Source: Anderseniella sp963698275 (GTDB taxonomy: Bacteria > Pseudomonadota > Alphaproteobacteria > Rhizobiales > Aestuariivirgaceae). From it: a stretch of DNA of 64,000 nt. The notes under the pieces are model-generated. The model was given only the letters and a program-made list of their open reading frames with translations. It searched no databases and was not told the DNA's origin. Position 1 is the first letter of the stretch. Every line of letters starts with the position of its first letter. This document shows, one piece after another, positions 1 to 8,391 of the stretch. The stretch is taken from assembly GCA_963698275.1 (NCBI GenBank), contig CAVOQE010000004.1:434001-498000 (forward strand), given 5' to 3'. A program made the position numbers and the translations under genes.

Positions 1-2
1 AC

Positions 3-113
3 AGCGCAGGGTCAATTGCCGCTGGTGCCCCGGTAAATGCGCTGTTGAACCTCACATTCCTGCTGATGTTTTTCATCCCGCTGTGGCGTCCTGTGCGCAA
101 AGTGGAGGCATGA
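3..113 (+). CDS. C-terminal end of a membrane protein (partial)
   Basis: The window opens inside an open frame that ends with TGA at 111-113 and gives about 36 residues. They contain one hydrophobic stretch rich in Leu, Phe and Met, followed by a short basic tail, as at the cytoplasmic end of a polytopic membrane protein. The gene starts upstream of the window, so the family cannot be named. The next gene starts 170 bases downstream. Confidence 0.4.
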   Translation, partial: SAGSIAAGAPVNALLNLTFLLMFFIPLWRPVRKVEA

Positions 114-283
114 TGATGTCCGGGCTGCGTCAGCGTGCTGATAGGGCGTAGTGATGTTCTGTGTAATACTCCCGTTGGATTTGACGTTTTCAGGCGGGTT
201 TCTGGCGCAAACCAGCGAGGAACCAGTCTGAAAACACGCTCATATTAGATGTTGGGATCATACTCAGGATAAGGCATCTGACC

Positions 284-1438
284 ATGACAGTTCTCGACCA
301 GGAAATGATTGCAAACGTGCTGCGCCCGATTGAGGTGGCCAACGGTCTGCCCAACGCGTTCTATACCGATCCGGATGTACACGAGGCGGAAAAGCGGGTG
401 CTGTTTGCCTCGACCTGGGCCTGCGCAGGGTTTGCCAAGGACGTGCCGAACAAGGGGGACGCCAACCCGGTCAGTTTTCTCGGGCAACCTTTGCTGGTGG
501 TGCATGGTGAAGACGGCGCGGTCAGGGTTTTCCAGAACGTCTGCCGGCATCGCGGCATGATCCTGGTTGAAGAAAAGACGACCCTGCGCTCCACCATCCG
601 CTGCCCGTATCACTCCTGGTGTTACAATTTCGATGGTTCGCTGCGCACCACCCCGCATGTCGGCGGGCCGGGCAAGAACCTGCATGACTGCATCAAACGC
701 GAGGAACTGGGCCTTATCGAAGTGCGCTCGCACATCTTCATGGACACCATCTTCGTCAATCTGGACGGCAAGGCGCCGGCCTTTGAAGTCCACGCCGCCA
801 AACTGCTCGAGCAGTGGCAGGAGTTTGCCGACAGGCCGTTGTATCACGGCGGTCCGGAATCATCCTTTACCCTGGAAGTTGACTGCAACTGGAAGCTGGC
901 GGTCGAAAACTATTGCGAAAGCTACCACCTGCCGTGGATCCACCCCGGCCTGAATTCCTATTCCAGGCTGGAAGACCACTATCACATCATGCAGCCGGGC
1001 AATTTTTCCGGCCAGGGCACTGTCGTTTACAATCCGAAGCTGGATGACAGTGGCCGCGCCTTTGCGGATTTTGACGGCTTGTCGGACAAGTGGGACACTG
1101 GTGCGGAATACATTTCGTTTTATCCGAACGTGCTGTTCGGCGTGCATCGCGACCATGTGTTTGCGATCATGCTCGACCCGCAAAGCAACGGCAAAACCAT
1201 AGAGCGCGTTGAGATTTATTATACCTCGCCCGCCATGTGCAGTGATGACATGGTGGACCTGCGCGAGAAAAACGCCGCGATGTGGAAAGGTGTTTTTGAG
1301 GAAGACATTTTCGTCGTGGAAGGCATGCAGCGCGGCCGGTCCGCATCGCTTTACGACGGCGGCAAGTTCTCACCCGTCATGGACCCGCCGACGCATCTGT
1401 TCCATGAATGGGTTGCGACCCGCTTTGCCGGCAAATGA
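284..1438 (+). CDS. Rieske 2Fe-2S ring-hydroxylating oxygenase, alpha subunit family
   Basis: This 384-residue protein is an oxygenase component of the Rieske non-haem iron family. The Rieske cluster ligands are visible as Cys87-x-His89 and Cys107-x2-His110. The catalytic iron site is the stretch around Glu212, His215 and His220. Family members with Glu rather than Asp at the bridging position include enzymes acting on carnitine, glycine betaine or stachydrine, so N-demethylation or C-N cleavage of a quaternary amine is plausible. That fits the sarcosine oxidase genes 38 kb away, but substrate is inference. No reductase gene is adjacent. It overlaps the next gene by ATGA. The start follows a weak AAGG about 13 bases upstream. 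Confidence 0.88.
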   Translation: MTVLDQEMIANVLRPIEVANGLPNAFYTDPDVHEAEKRVLFASTWACAGFAKDVPNKGDANPVSFLGQPLLVVHGEDGAVRVFQNVCRHRGMILVEEKTTLRSTIRCPYHSWCYNFDGSLRTTPHVGGPGKNLHDCIKREELGLIEVRSHIFMDTIFVNLDGKAPAFEVHAAKLLEQWQEFADRPLYHGGPESSFTLEVDCNWKLAVENYCESYHLPWIHPGLNSYSRLEDHYHIMQPGNFSGQGTVVYNPKLDDSGRAFADFDGLSDKWDTGAEYISFYPNVLFGVHRDHVFAIMLDPQSNGKTIERVEIYYTSPAMCSDDMVDLREKNAAMWKGVFEEDIFVVEGMQRGRSASLYDGGKFSPVMDPPTHLFHEWVATRFAGK

Positions 1439-1668
1439 CGGACGAGCAGCGCCTGCAGCGCGACATGCTGCAGGCTCATGAACAAAACGACCTGGCAGCA
1501 CTGCCGCCCCTGTACCTGGCAGCCGCCCGGTTGCGCGAAAGCCAGGGCGATATTGATGCGGCGTGTTTTTTCTATACCCACGCTTACGTCTATGGGCTTG
1601 ATTGCGGCGACCGGGAGATTGCCGACAAGGCGCGAAGCAGGTTGCTAAGCCATGGCCGTGACAGATGA
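1435..1668 (+). CDS. Small hypothetical protein translationally coupled to the Rieske oxygenase
   Basis: A 77-residue frame starts at the ATG that overlaps the stop of the oxygenase gene (ATGA), the classic arrangement for translational coupling. The protein is Ala- and Leu-rich and probably helical: a charged N-terminus (MTDEQRLQRDML), then a region resembling one TPR-like helical hairpin (residues about 18-60, with Asp, Ala and aromatic residues in regular spacing). I do not recognise a family. Coupling suggests it is made with, and perhaps assists, the oxygenase. Confidence 0.6.
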   Translation: MTDEQRLQRDMLQAHEQNDLAALPPLYLAAARLRESQGDIDAACFFYTHAYVYGLDCGDREIADKARSRLLSHGRDR

Positions 1669-2075
1669 GCGTCGTGGCTCATGTCACGCAGATTACCTGA
1701 AAAGGCTCTGTGTCTTGCGGCTTATGAACCGGAGACGAGTGAAACGGTAGTTGCGCCTACGGCTGCAATCGCTGCCCATAAGGCGGCTTTTCGAGGCCCG
1801 GTATGGCGGGGTTGATCCGACATTTCCAGCAACCAGAGTTCTTGTTGCTTGTCCGATTTCATTTTTTCTTCCTCATTTGCCTGCCTTGGTCAGGACAGTT
1901 GCAATTGGTCCTGACCCGGCCTGTTTCGTGCTTGGATAACGCACCATATGGGCTGCAGGTTCACTGGTTTTGACGGTGGTAAGAACAACAGTTGATCAAG
2001 AATATGTGATCGGCGTTTGCGGGCCTGGGCCAGCTTGCGGAGCCACACTGGAGTGCTGCATTTCCTGACTGGATG
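1669..2075. other. Intergenic region, 407 bases, no supported gene
   Basis: The stretch lies between the small coupled gene (plus strand) and the end of the thioredoxin-like gene (minus strand). It holds only short frames without ribosome sites; one 42-codon frame at 1681-1809 reads like coding sequence but has no convincing start signal. No clear terminator or repeat was seen. Confidence 0.5.
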
Positions 2076-2576
2076 TTACCTTGCAACAAGGCGGGCGAAC
2101 GCCTGCCGCAATTCGATGCTGCCGCGTTGTCCATTGATCACCTGTCGCAGTTTCCCCGCCTTGTCGAAAAGCAGCAGTGTCACGTGCTTGGCACCGTGCT
2201 TGTTGGCAAAACTCAAACCCTTGTCAGTCCGGATGTCGGCTATGACATAGTCGGGCCTATCGCCGGCAAGGTTGTCCAGTGCCTGGCGGGTTTCTTTTTG
2301 CAGGGCCAGGCACAGTTGGCATTGCGGGTCATGAATTTGCACAACTGACGCTGTGCCATTGCCGACACGAGACAGGTCATGCTCATGCGAGGTGCGCCGG
2401 TAGAGATGGACCACATAAGCACCAAGCCCGCCAGCGGCCACCAGCCCAATCGCGCCATTGCGCACTGAACTGATAAAGCCGCGGCGGTCTGTGTCTATGG
2501 CTTCGGCTTTTGCTGCATGGCTCGTTGGCTTCGGCTTCGCTGCACCCGGTTTTTTAGTTTTTGCCTGTTTTCTCAT
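2076..2576 (-). CDS. Membrane-anchored thioredoxin-fold protein with CxxC motif
   Basis: This 166-residue protein has a Lys/Ala/Pro-rich cytoplasmic start, one membrane segment (about residues 41-58) and an outward C-terminal domain with a thioredoxin-like pattern. A Cys-Gln-Leu-Cys pair lies at residues 86-89 after a beta strand, where the redox-active pair of thioredoxin folds sits. The usual Trp before the first Cys is absent, and the cis-Pro region is not clear, so function as a thiol oxidoreductase is likely but not proven. It starts one base after the stop of the upstream L,D-transpeptidase gene, so the two are probably one operon acting in the envelope. Confidence 0.6.
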   Translation of the reverse strand: MRKQAKTKKPGAAKPKPTSHAAKAEAIDTDRRGFISSVRNGAIGLVAAGGLGAYVVHLYRRTSHEHDLSRVGNGTASVVQIHDPQCQLCLALQKETRQALDNLAGDRPDYVIADIRTDKGLSFANKHGAKHVTLLLFDKAGKLRQVINGQRGSIELRQAFARLVAR

Positions 2577-2577
2577 G

Positions 2578-3267
2578 TCAGGTCACCAGAATTGGTGCGT
2601 TTGACTTGACGCGGTCATAGAGATCGATGGCGTCCTGGTTGATCATCCGCACACAGCCGCTGGAAACCGCCTTGCCGATAGACTGCGGTTCGTTGGTGCC
2701 GTGGACGCGGTACAGTGTGTCCACCTTGCCTTCGAAGATGTACAGCGCCCGGGCACCCAGTGGATTTTCAAGGCCCGGCGGCATGCCGCCATTGCGCACG
2801 CTCCACTTTTCCAGCTCCGGGTCGCGGGCAATCATGGTGTCCGGCGGCGTCCACTTTGGCCAGGGCCGCTTCCACGCTACCCGGGCACGACCTGACCATT
2901 CGAAGCCGGCGCGTCCGAGCCCCACACCGTAGCGCATGGCAGAGCCTGCCGGTTCAATCAGGTACAGGTAGAAATTGCTGGTATCCACAATCAGCGTTCC
3001 GGGTTTTTCTCCTGAATCATAATCGACCCGTGTGCGCCGAAACTCCGGTGCCAGGATTTTCGGATCGATAGCCGGCAGCGGAAACTGTTCGTCGGGCCGT
3101 GCGGAATAATTGGCCGCAAAACTGCTGTCCGGTACAAGATCAGGCCGCGGTGCCTGCGCCTCAGGCGCGTAAGTGTCTTTAGGAATGGTATTGCAGCCGG
3201 CAAGCGCCAGGGCGGCGAACCCGGTGCTGAGTTTGGCGAAGTGTCGCCGTGATAGAGATTTCGTCAT
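2578..3267 (-). CDS. L,D-transpeptidase (YkuD domain), lipoprotein
   Basis: The enzyme forms or edits peptidoglycan cross-links, or attaches proteins to the wall, in the periplasm. The 229-residue product starts at the ATG at 3267, which has AGGA about 10 bases upstream; a longer frame to 3339 lacks such a site. The N-terminus is basic with a twin Arg (LSRRHF), a hydrophobic core and a lipobox ending LALAGC, so it is probably exported and lipid-anchored. The YkuD catalytic region is near the C-terminus, with His-Gly-Thr and then Ser-Ser-Gly-Cys-Val-Arg-Met, Cys being the nucleophile. The thioredoxin-fold gene follows directly. Confidence 0.88.
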   Translation of the reverse strand: MTKSLSRRHFAKLSTGFAALALAGCNTIPKDTYAPEAQAPRPDLVPDSSFAANYSARPDEQFPLPAIDPKILAPEFRRTRVDYDSGEKPGTLIVDTSNFYLYLIEPAGSAMRYGVGLGRAGFEWSGRARVAWKRPWPKWTPPDTMIARDPELEKWSVRNGGMPPGLENPLGARALYIFEGKVDTLYRVHGTNEPQSIGKAVSSGCVRMINQDAIDLYDRVKSNAPILVT

Positions 3268-3442
3268 TATTGAAGTGTCCTGAATTTTGCGAAACGCCAC
3301 CCGTCGCTCGTGTTCTGCAAGGAAAACGGGTTTGGTCATCGATGATGATGTCGTTGATCAGGTGAACAGATTGCTCTGCCATTGGTTCGCGAGGGCCGGA
3401 TGGTCCTGCCGCAGAGAAACCAGGGTTCACATGTACAAAACG

Positions 3443-3775
3443 TCAGGCTCGGGGAGGGGGTGGATCGACTGACCCGATAGCAGAGACAGTGGATGCGCCA
3501 CGCACCAGGTGGTGATCGTCAACGGCAGCAAACGAACTGTCAGCCACCTTGCCGATCACAGCTTTACAATCTGATTTGTGGGACTGCAGCAGGTTGTTGG
3601 CGATGTCGTGTTTGTCATCACAGTCAGAGGCTTTGACGATCGTTACAGACAGCCCTGTTGCCAGGGCGAGTTCCGAGAAGCTGTCTGCGGACACGGTGAT
3701 ATACGCGGGCGCTCGCTCAAAGTGCTTCAGCGAGATAGTCAGGACCAGCGCAAATATCAATAATATCCGTACCAT
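3443..3775 (-). CDS. Small exported hypothetical protein
   Basis: A 110-residue frame begins at ATG 3775 with a hydrophobic signal or anchor segment (residues about 2-15), then a soluble region with two Cys (in DCDDKHD and KSDCKAV) and a Pro-rich end. No family is recognised. The frame could be extended to 3811. No strong ribosome site is visible at either start, so this is a moderate call based on the signal-like N-terminus and lack of a better frame. Confidence 0.4.
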   Translation of the reverse strand: MVRILLIFALVLTISLKHFERAPAYITVSADSFSELALATGLSVTIVKASDCDDKHDIANNLLQSHKSDCKAVIGKVADSSFAAVDDHHLVRGASTVSAIGSVDPPPPRA

Positions 3776-3862
3776 GTCTACGACATAGAGGTGAGCGCCT
3801 GACAATACCATAGCGTGGCAATCACTCTGTCGTGAGAAGCCCGCACCCAGGGCCCATTTCGC

Positions 3863-4301
3863 CTATTCGCCGTCCGGTTTCCAGACAGACTGGTCTGAAA
3901 ATGTCGCGATTTTCTCGTCCATGATGTCCCAGGGTTGGCGATTTCGGGCAAAAATCGACACTTGCGGCTGCAGCGCCGACGAATCGTCCAGGGTTCCAAG
4001 GCTCACGGTCACATGACCGGTTGAACCGCTGTTTCGTCCCAGTATCTGGCTGCCGCAGGTGGGACAAAAGGCTTTGGTGACACGATTGCCATTGTCTGCA
4101 TCAAGCGCGTATTCGGATAACCGTCCTTCCAGTTGAAAATTCTCCACGGCAAACATGGCACCGGTGGAATGACCTGCACCGCTGAGCCGCTGGCAGTCCT
4201 TGCAATGGCAATGAGCAACAATGACCGGCTTGCCTGTTGCCTGGTAACGCACGGATCCGCAATGGCATCCACCCTTGGAGCGGTATTGTTTGTTTGTTCA
4301 T
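3863..4301 (-). pseudogene. GFA family (glutathione-dependent formaldehyde-activating-like) protein, N-terminal frameshift
   Basis: The main frame (from 4252 down) carries the zinc-site pattern of the GFA/CENP-V fold: His-Cys-His-Cys-x2-Cys after a conserved Tyr-Gln-Ala-Thr-Gly, and a later Cys-Pro-Thr-Cys-Gly. Such proteins bind zinc, sometimes glutathione; substrate is usually unknown. The conserved first part (GGCHCGSVRYQ) is readable only through codons with no start in that frame. A start at ATG 4301 with an AAAGGG ribosome site gives MNKQTIPLQG and then needs one G removed from the GGG run at 4272-4274 (minus strand) to join the GFA frame. So a single extra base breaks the gene here, by real mutation or sequence error. 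It follows the truncated EamA gene closely. Confidence 0.7.
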
Positions 4302-4310
4302 TTGCACCCT

Positions 4311-4787
4311 TTACATCCAGTGGGAATTTTGGCCGGTCATGCAGCTTGACCATTTGACGTCAATGATAATGACGACGCCCAGAACCGCCAGTACGAGAGC
4401 GGCGGCATTGCGGCGGGTGCGCAGGCCGTAGAGCGCAACGCCAATGGTGCCGACGAACTCCATCGCCGCCACCAGACTCATCGGCAGGCGCTCAAGCGCG
4501 AGATAGAAAGCAGTATTCATCACGGCCAGACAGACACCGAGGCCGATCAGCAAAACCCGTCCGTTACGGTCAGCGTCCAGAAACACCGTCCACGGCCTGG
4601 TGAACGGCGCAAAGATCACGGCCGCAGATGCAATCCTGAACCACGCCACACCCAGCACACCGATCGCGGGAAACAGCAGCACCGCAAACGAGGGTCCGAG
4701 ATAGTGGAAGACGGCGCTGACGCCGAACCAGGCCTGCGGCGGTACGTTTGCAGCCGCCTTGTTGAATGCTGTTTGCTGGTTGGTCAT
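4311..4787 (-). pseudogene. Truncated EamA/RhtA-type transporter
   Basis: The 158-residue frame matches the first half of an EamA (drug/metabolite exporter, RhtA-like) protein: about five membrane segments, with a stretch like 'LFPAIGVLGVAWFRIASAA' typical of amino-acid exporters. Family members have about 280-300 residues in two repeats. Here similarity stops after 'IIIDVKWS' and the frame ends a few codons later, just before the GFA gene, so the whole second repeat is missing. It is divergent from an Lrp regulator, a usual pairing for amino-acid exporters, and was probably once controlled by it. A functional half-transporter is possible but less likely. Confidence 0.6.
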
Positions 4788-4882
4788 GTTTTTCTCGCGT
4801 TTTCTGATCTTCTGATAATAGAAGGATGGAAGGCGATTTCACATGGTGAACAGAAGGTGGTATGGTTTAACAAGCAGATATA
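4788..4882. promoter_or_regulatory. Divergent promoter region of the EamA remnant and the Lrp gene
   Basis: This 95-base AT-richer gap separates divergent starts of the transporter remnant and the Lrp-family regulator. Lrp regulators commonly bind such shared regions. I could not assign exact operator sites by eye. Confidence 0.35.
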
Positions 4883-5362
4883 ATGAAGGCCTATTTAGTG
4901 AACAGACTTCGATATGAAAACGGCAGTGTTGACGCGATCGACCGCAAGTTGCTCGACGCGTTGATTGAGAATTCCCGCACCAGCAATGCAGAACTCGCCC
5001 GTCTCGTGGGACTATCGGCGCCAAGTGTTGCAGAGCGTATCAAGCGGCTGGAAGAAGCTGGTATCATTGAAGGCTACACGGCAACCATTAATCCGGGCGC
5101 ACTTGGACTACCCCTTGCGGCATGGTTGCGCATCAGACCGATCCCCGGCGAACTCCACCGGGTGGCGCAGATACTGCGTGACTTGCCCGAGATTGTGGAG
5201 TGTGACCGCATCACCGGTGAAGACTGTTTTATCGCCCGAGCCCATGTCCGCTCGGTTGCAGACCTGGAAACGCTGATCGACGAATTGATTTCCTACGCGA
5301 TGACCAATACGTCCATTATCCAGTCATCACCGGTGAAACGCCGGTTACCCCGTTTTCCCTGA
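4883..5362 (+). CDS. Lrp/AsnC family transcriptional regulator
   Basis: The 159-residue protein has the Lrp layout: an N-terminal winged HTH (about residues 17-60, with AIDRKLLDALIENSRTS then AELARLVGLSAPSVAERIKRLEEAGII) and a C-terminal RAM effector domain. These regulators bind amino acids and act as octamers or similar. It is divergent from the EamA exporter remnant, suggesting that it controlled amino-acid export; with that gene truncated it may act elsewhere. A few extra residues precede the HTH, so a start somewhat downstream is possible. Confidence 0.85.
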   Translation: MKAYLVNRLRYENGSVDAIDRKLLDALIENSRTSNAELARLVGLSAPSVAERIKRLEEAGIIEGYTATINPGALGLPLAAWLRIRPIPGELHRVAQILRDLPEIVECDRITGEDCFIARAHVRSVADLETLIDELISYAMTNTSIIQSSPVKRRLPRFP

Positions 5363-5381
5363 CCCTGGTACGGAGATCGCA

Positions 5382-5816
5382 ATGGCGAAGGCAGACAACA
5401 AGACCAAAACGACCGCCGCTTCGGTAGAGGCTTTTCTAGCGTCTGTAGAGCATGACACCCGGCGCGCCGACGGATTTGCCCTGCTTGACCTGTTCAACCG
5501 GATCACCGGCCTGAAGCCGAAGATGTGGGGGCCGTCAATCATCGGGTACGGGCGATATCACTACAAGTACGAGTCAGGCCGCGAGGGCGACTTCCTGATC
5601 ACCGGCTTCAGCCCGCGAAAAAGCGCTTTGAGCATTTACATCATGCCAGGTTACCGGGACATGTCCGAAAAGCTTGCCCGCCTCGGCAAGCACAAGACCG
5701 GCAAGAGCTGCCTGTATATCAACAAGCTCGCCGATATTGATCTGTCCGTTCTGGAAGAGATTGTGCTCGACGGCATCGCATACATGAAAACCAATTATGA
5801 GGTTTTCGACGAATAG
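5382..5816 (+). CDS. DUF1801 domain protein
   Basis: This 144-residue cytoplasmic protein matches the DUF1801 (YdhG-like) pattern: a helical N-terminus, 'MWGPSIIGYGRYHYKYESG', then 'DFLITGFSPRKSALSIYIM' and a C-terminal helix. Its biochemical role is not known. It begins 19 bases after the Lrp gene, so the two may be co-transcribed. It converges with ridA with a 13-base gap. Confidence 0.8.
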   Translation: MAKADNKTKTTAASVEAFLASVEHDTRRADGFALLDLFNRITGLKPKMWGPSIIGYGRYHYKYESGREGDFLITGFSPRKSALSIYIMPGYRDMSEKLARLGKHKTGKSCLYINKLADIDLSVLEEIVLDGIAYMKTNYEVFDE

Positions 5817-5829
5817 TGCGCGAGCCGGG

Positions 5830-6234
5830 CTATTCGCCCCAACCTGCAATTATGGCGTCGGCCTCATACTCAACCAGCCACTCCGGATTAACAAAACGGT
5901 CAATCGCCATGATCGTGTCGACCGGGCGGACATCTCGGAAATATTCCTTGCGAACATCGATGGAGGCTTTCCAGTTCTCGATATCAGTCAGAATGACGCG
6001 GGTCCGAACCACGTCGTGAAGCCCGGAACCTGCCTGTTCCAGGGCTGCTTTGATGATTTCAATGCACTGGCGTGTCTGCGCGGCAACGTCACCGATCCCG
6101 ACAGTTTTACCATCACGATCAACGGGCGCAGTTCCGCCAATGGTGATGAACGGTCCAACACGAACGGCGCGGCTGAAACCAACCACTCCCTCCATCGGGT
6201 TGCCATTGGATATGAGCTCTCTATCAAATTTCAT
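5830..6234 (-). CDS. RidA/YjgF family protein (enamine/imine deaminase)
   Basis: RidA proteins hydrolyse reactive 2-aminoacrylate and related enamines. The 134-residue product has the family features: a 'GGTAPVD' strand turn, 'QTRQCIEIIKAALEQAG' helix and 'VVRTRVILTD', where the Arg binds the substrate carboxylate. It ends 'VEYEADAIIAG', close to the family's usual end. The ATG at 6234 overlaps the TGA of the mutase gene (TGATG), so it is probably translated from the mutase message. This subgroup diverges from canonical RidA and the real substrate is uncertain. Confidence 0.85.
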   Translation of the reverse strand: MKFDRELISNGNPMEGVVGFSRAVRVGPFITIGGTAPVDRDGKTVGIGDVAAQTRQCIEIIKAALEQAGSGLHDVVRTRVILTDIENWKASIDVRKEYFRDVRPVDTIMAIDRFVNPEWLVEYEADAIIAGWGE

Positions 6235-8391
6235 CACTCCGCCGCTTCCTGCGAATATCCGAGTTTCGCATTCAGCTTGGTGAGCAGGCGCATGGCGGCG
6301 TCCGCTATCACCGTGCCGGGCGGGAAGATGACGGCAGCGCCCATGTCCAGGAGCGCCTCGAAATCCTGTGGTGGCACGACGCCGCCGACCGCGATCATGA
6401 TGTCGCTGCGGCCTTCTGCTTCCAGTGCTGCACGCAATGCCGGCACCAGGGTGAGATGACCGGCGGTCAGCGACGAAACACCGACAACATGCACATTGTT
6501 TTCCACGGCCTGGCGGGCGACTTCTTCCGGGGTTGAAAACAGCGGGCCGATGTCCACCTGGAAGCCGATGTCGGCAAAGGCCGTCGCAATGACCTTCTGG
6601 CCACGGTCATGGCCGTCCTGGCCCATCTTGGCGACGAGGATCCGCGGCTTGCGGCCATCGGTTTCTTCAAATGCATCCACCATGGCCTGCGCCCTGGCGG
6701 CCTTTTCCGACTTGTCACCGAGGGCCTTGCGGTAGACGCCCTTAATAACGTGGGTCTTGGCCACATGCCGGTTCCACACCTTCTCCAGCGCCAGCGAGAT
6801 TTCGCCAACCGTCGCCTTGGCGCGTGCTGCATCAACAGCGGCTGCCAGCAGGTTGCCGTCACCGGATTTCGCGATCCGCGTCAGTTCATCCAGCATTCCC
6901 GCCACCTGTGCATCGTCGCGCTCGGCCTTCAGGCGCTGCCAGCTTGTCCAGTTGCTGGGTCCGCACGGAAGAATTGTTGACCTGCAGAATATCGATCTGG
7001 GCTTCGTCACTGGCGAGATACTTGTTGATGCCGACGACGGTCTGCTCGCCGGAATCGATGCGCGCCTGGGTGCGGGCTGCGGCTTCCTCGATCCGCAGCT
7101 TGGGCAGGCCCTGTGATATGGCTTCGGCCATGCCGCCGAGTTTTTCGATCTCTTCAATATGGGCCCAGGCTTTTGCAGCCAGGTCGGCCGTCAGGCGCTC
7201 GACATAGTAGCTGCCGCCCCAGGGATCTGCGACCCGGCAGGTGCCGGCTTCCTGCTGCAGGAACAATTGCGTGTTGCGGGCAATGCGGGCTGAAAAATCC
7301 GTCGGCAGCGCCAGGGCTTCATCCAGCGCATTGGTGTGCAGCGACTGGGTGTGGCCCTGCGTGGCGGCCATGGCCTCGATGCAGGTACGCCCGACATTGT
7401 TGAACACGTCCTGGGCGGTCAGCGACCAGCCGGATGTCTGGCAGTGGGTACGCAGCGACAGCGAGCGATCAGTTTGCGGGTTGAACTCTTTCATCAGCTT
7501 GGCCCACAACATGCGCGCTGCGCGCATCTTGGCGATCTCCATGAAATAGTTCATGCCGATGGCCCAGAAGAACGACAGCCGCGGCGCGAACTTGTCGATG
7601 GGCAGGCCTGCTGCCACGCCGGCGCGGGCATATTCGACCCCGTCGGCCAGTGTGTAGGCCAGTTCCAGGTCAGCCGTCGCACCGGCTTCCTGCATGTGAT
7701 AGCCGGAGATCGAGATCGAGTTGAACTTTGGCATGTTCTGCGAGGTGTAGGCAAAAATGTCGGAGATAATGCGCATCGACCTGCTCGGAGGGTAGATATA
7801 GGTGTTGCGCACCATGAACTCTTTCAGGATATCGTTCTGGATGGTGCCGGTCAGCTTTTCCGGCGCCACGCCCTGTTCTTCTGCCGCCACGATGTAAAGT
7901 GCCAGGATCGGCAGGACGGCGCCGTTCATGGTCATCGACACCGACATCTGGTCGAGCGGGATGCGGTCAAACAGGGTGCGCATGTCATAGATGGAATCAA
8001 TCGCCACACCGGCCATGCCGACATCGCCTGAAACCCGCGGATGGTCTGAATCATAACCGCGATGGGTCGCCAGATCGAAGGCGATCGACAGGCCCTTCTG
8101 TCCGGCCGCCAGGTTGCGGCGGTAAAACGCGTTGGAGTCTTCAGCCGTTGAGAAACCGGCATACTGGCGAATGGTCCAGGGCTGGGTGGCGTACATGGCA
8201 GGGTACGGCCCGCGCAGGAAAGGCACCGCACCGGGCCAGGTGTTCAGGAAATCGAGGTCTGCAACATCTGCCGCATCATAAGCCGATTTGACATCGATGC
8301 CTTCCGGCGTCGGGAAGGTCTGCGTCTCCTGGCCAGCGCTATTGGCCGGCAGCTCGAAACTGAATTCAGAGAAATCCGGCAATGTGCTCAT
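6234..8391 (-). pseudogene. mutB: Methylmalonyl-CoA mutase large subunit (frameshifted)
   Basis: The enzyme uses adenosylcobalamin to interconvert methylmalonyl-CoA and succinyl-CoA in propionate and branched-chain metabolism. The frame from 8391 encodes the TIM-barrel part, with the conserved start region, 'RGPYPAMYATQPWTIRQYAG' and substrate-binding segments. The frame ending at 6234 carries the B12-binding domain with Asp-Gly-His-Asp-Arg-Gly, His being the cobalt ligand. The two join if one base of the CC at 6939-6940 (GG on the coding strand) is removed, giving about 718 residues, the family's length. Thus one inserted base splits an otherwise perfect gene. ATGA overlap with mutA upstream, TGATG overlap with ridA downstream. 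Confidence 0.92.

Noticed and set aside
1681..1809. 42-codon frame with coding-like residues after the Rieske operon
   Set aside because: It has no ribosome site and ends quickly; I cannot tell it from chance.
1751..1939. 62-codon open frame in the 1.7-1.9 kb gap
   Set aside because: Residue make-up is unlike a protein and no start signal is visible.
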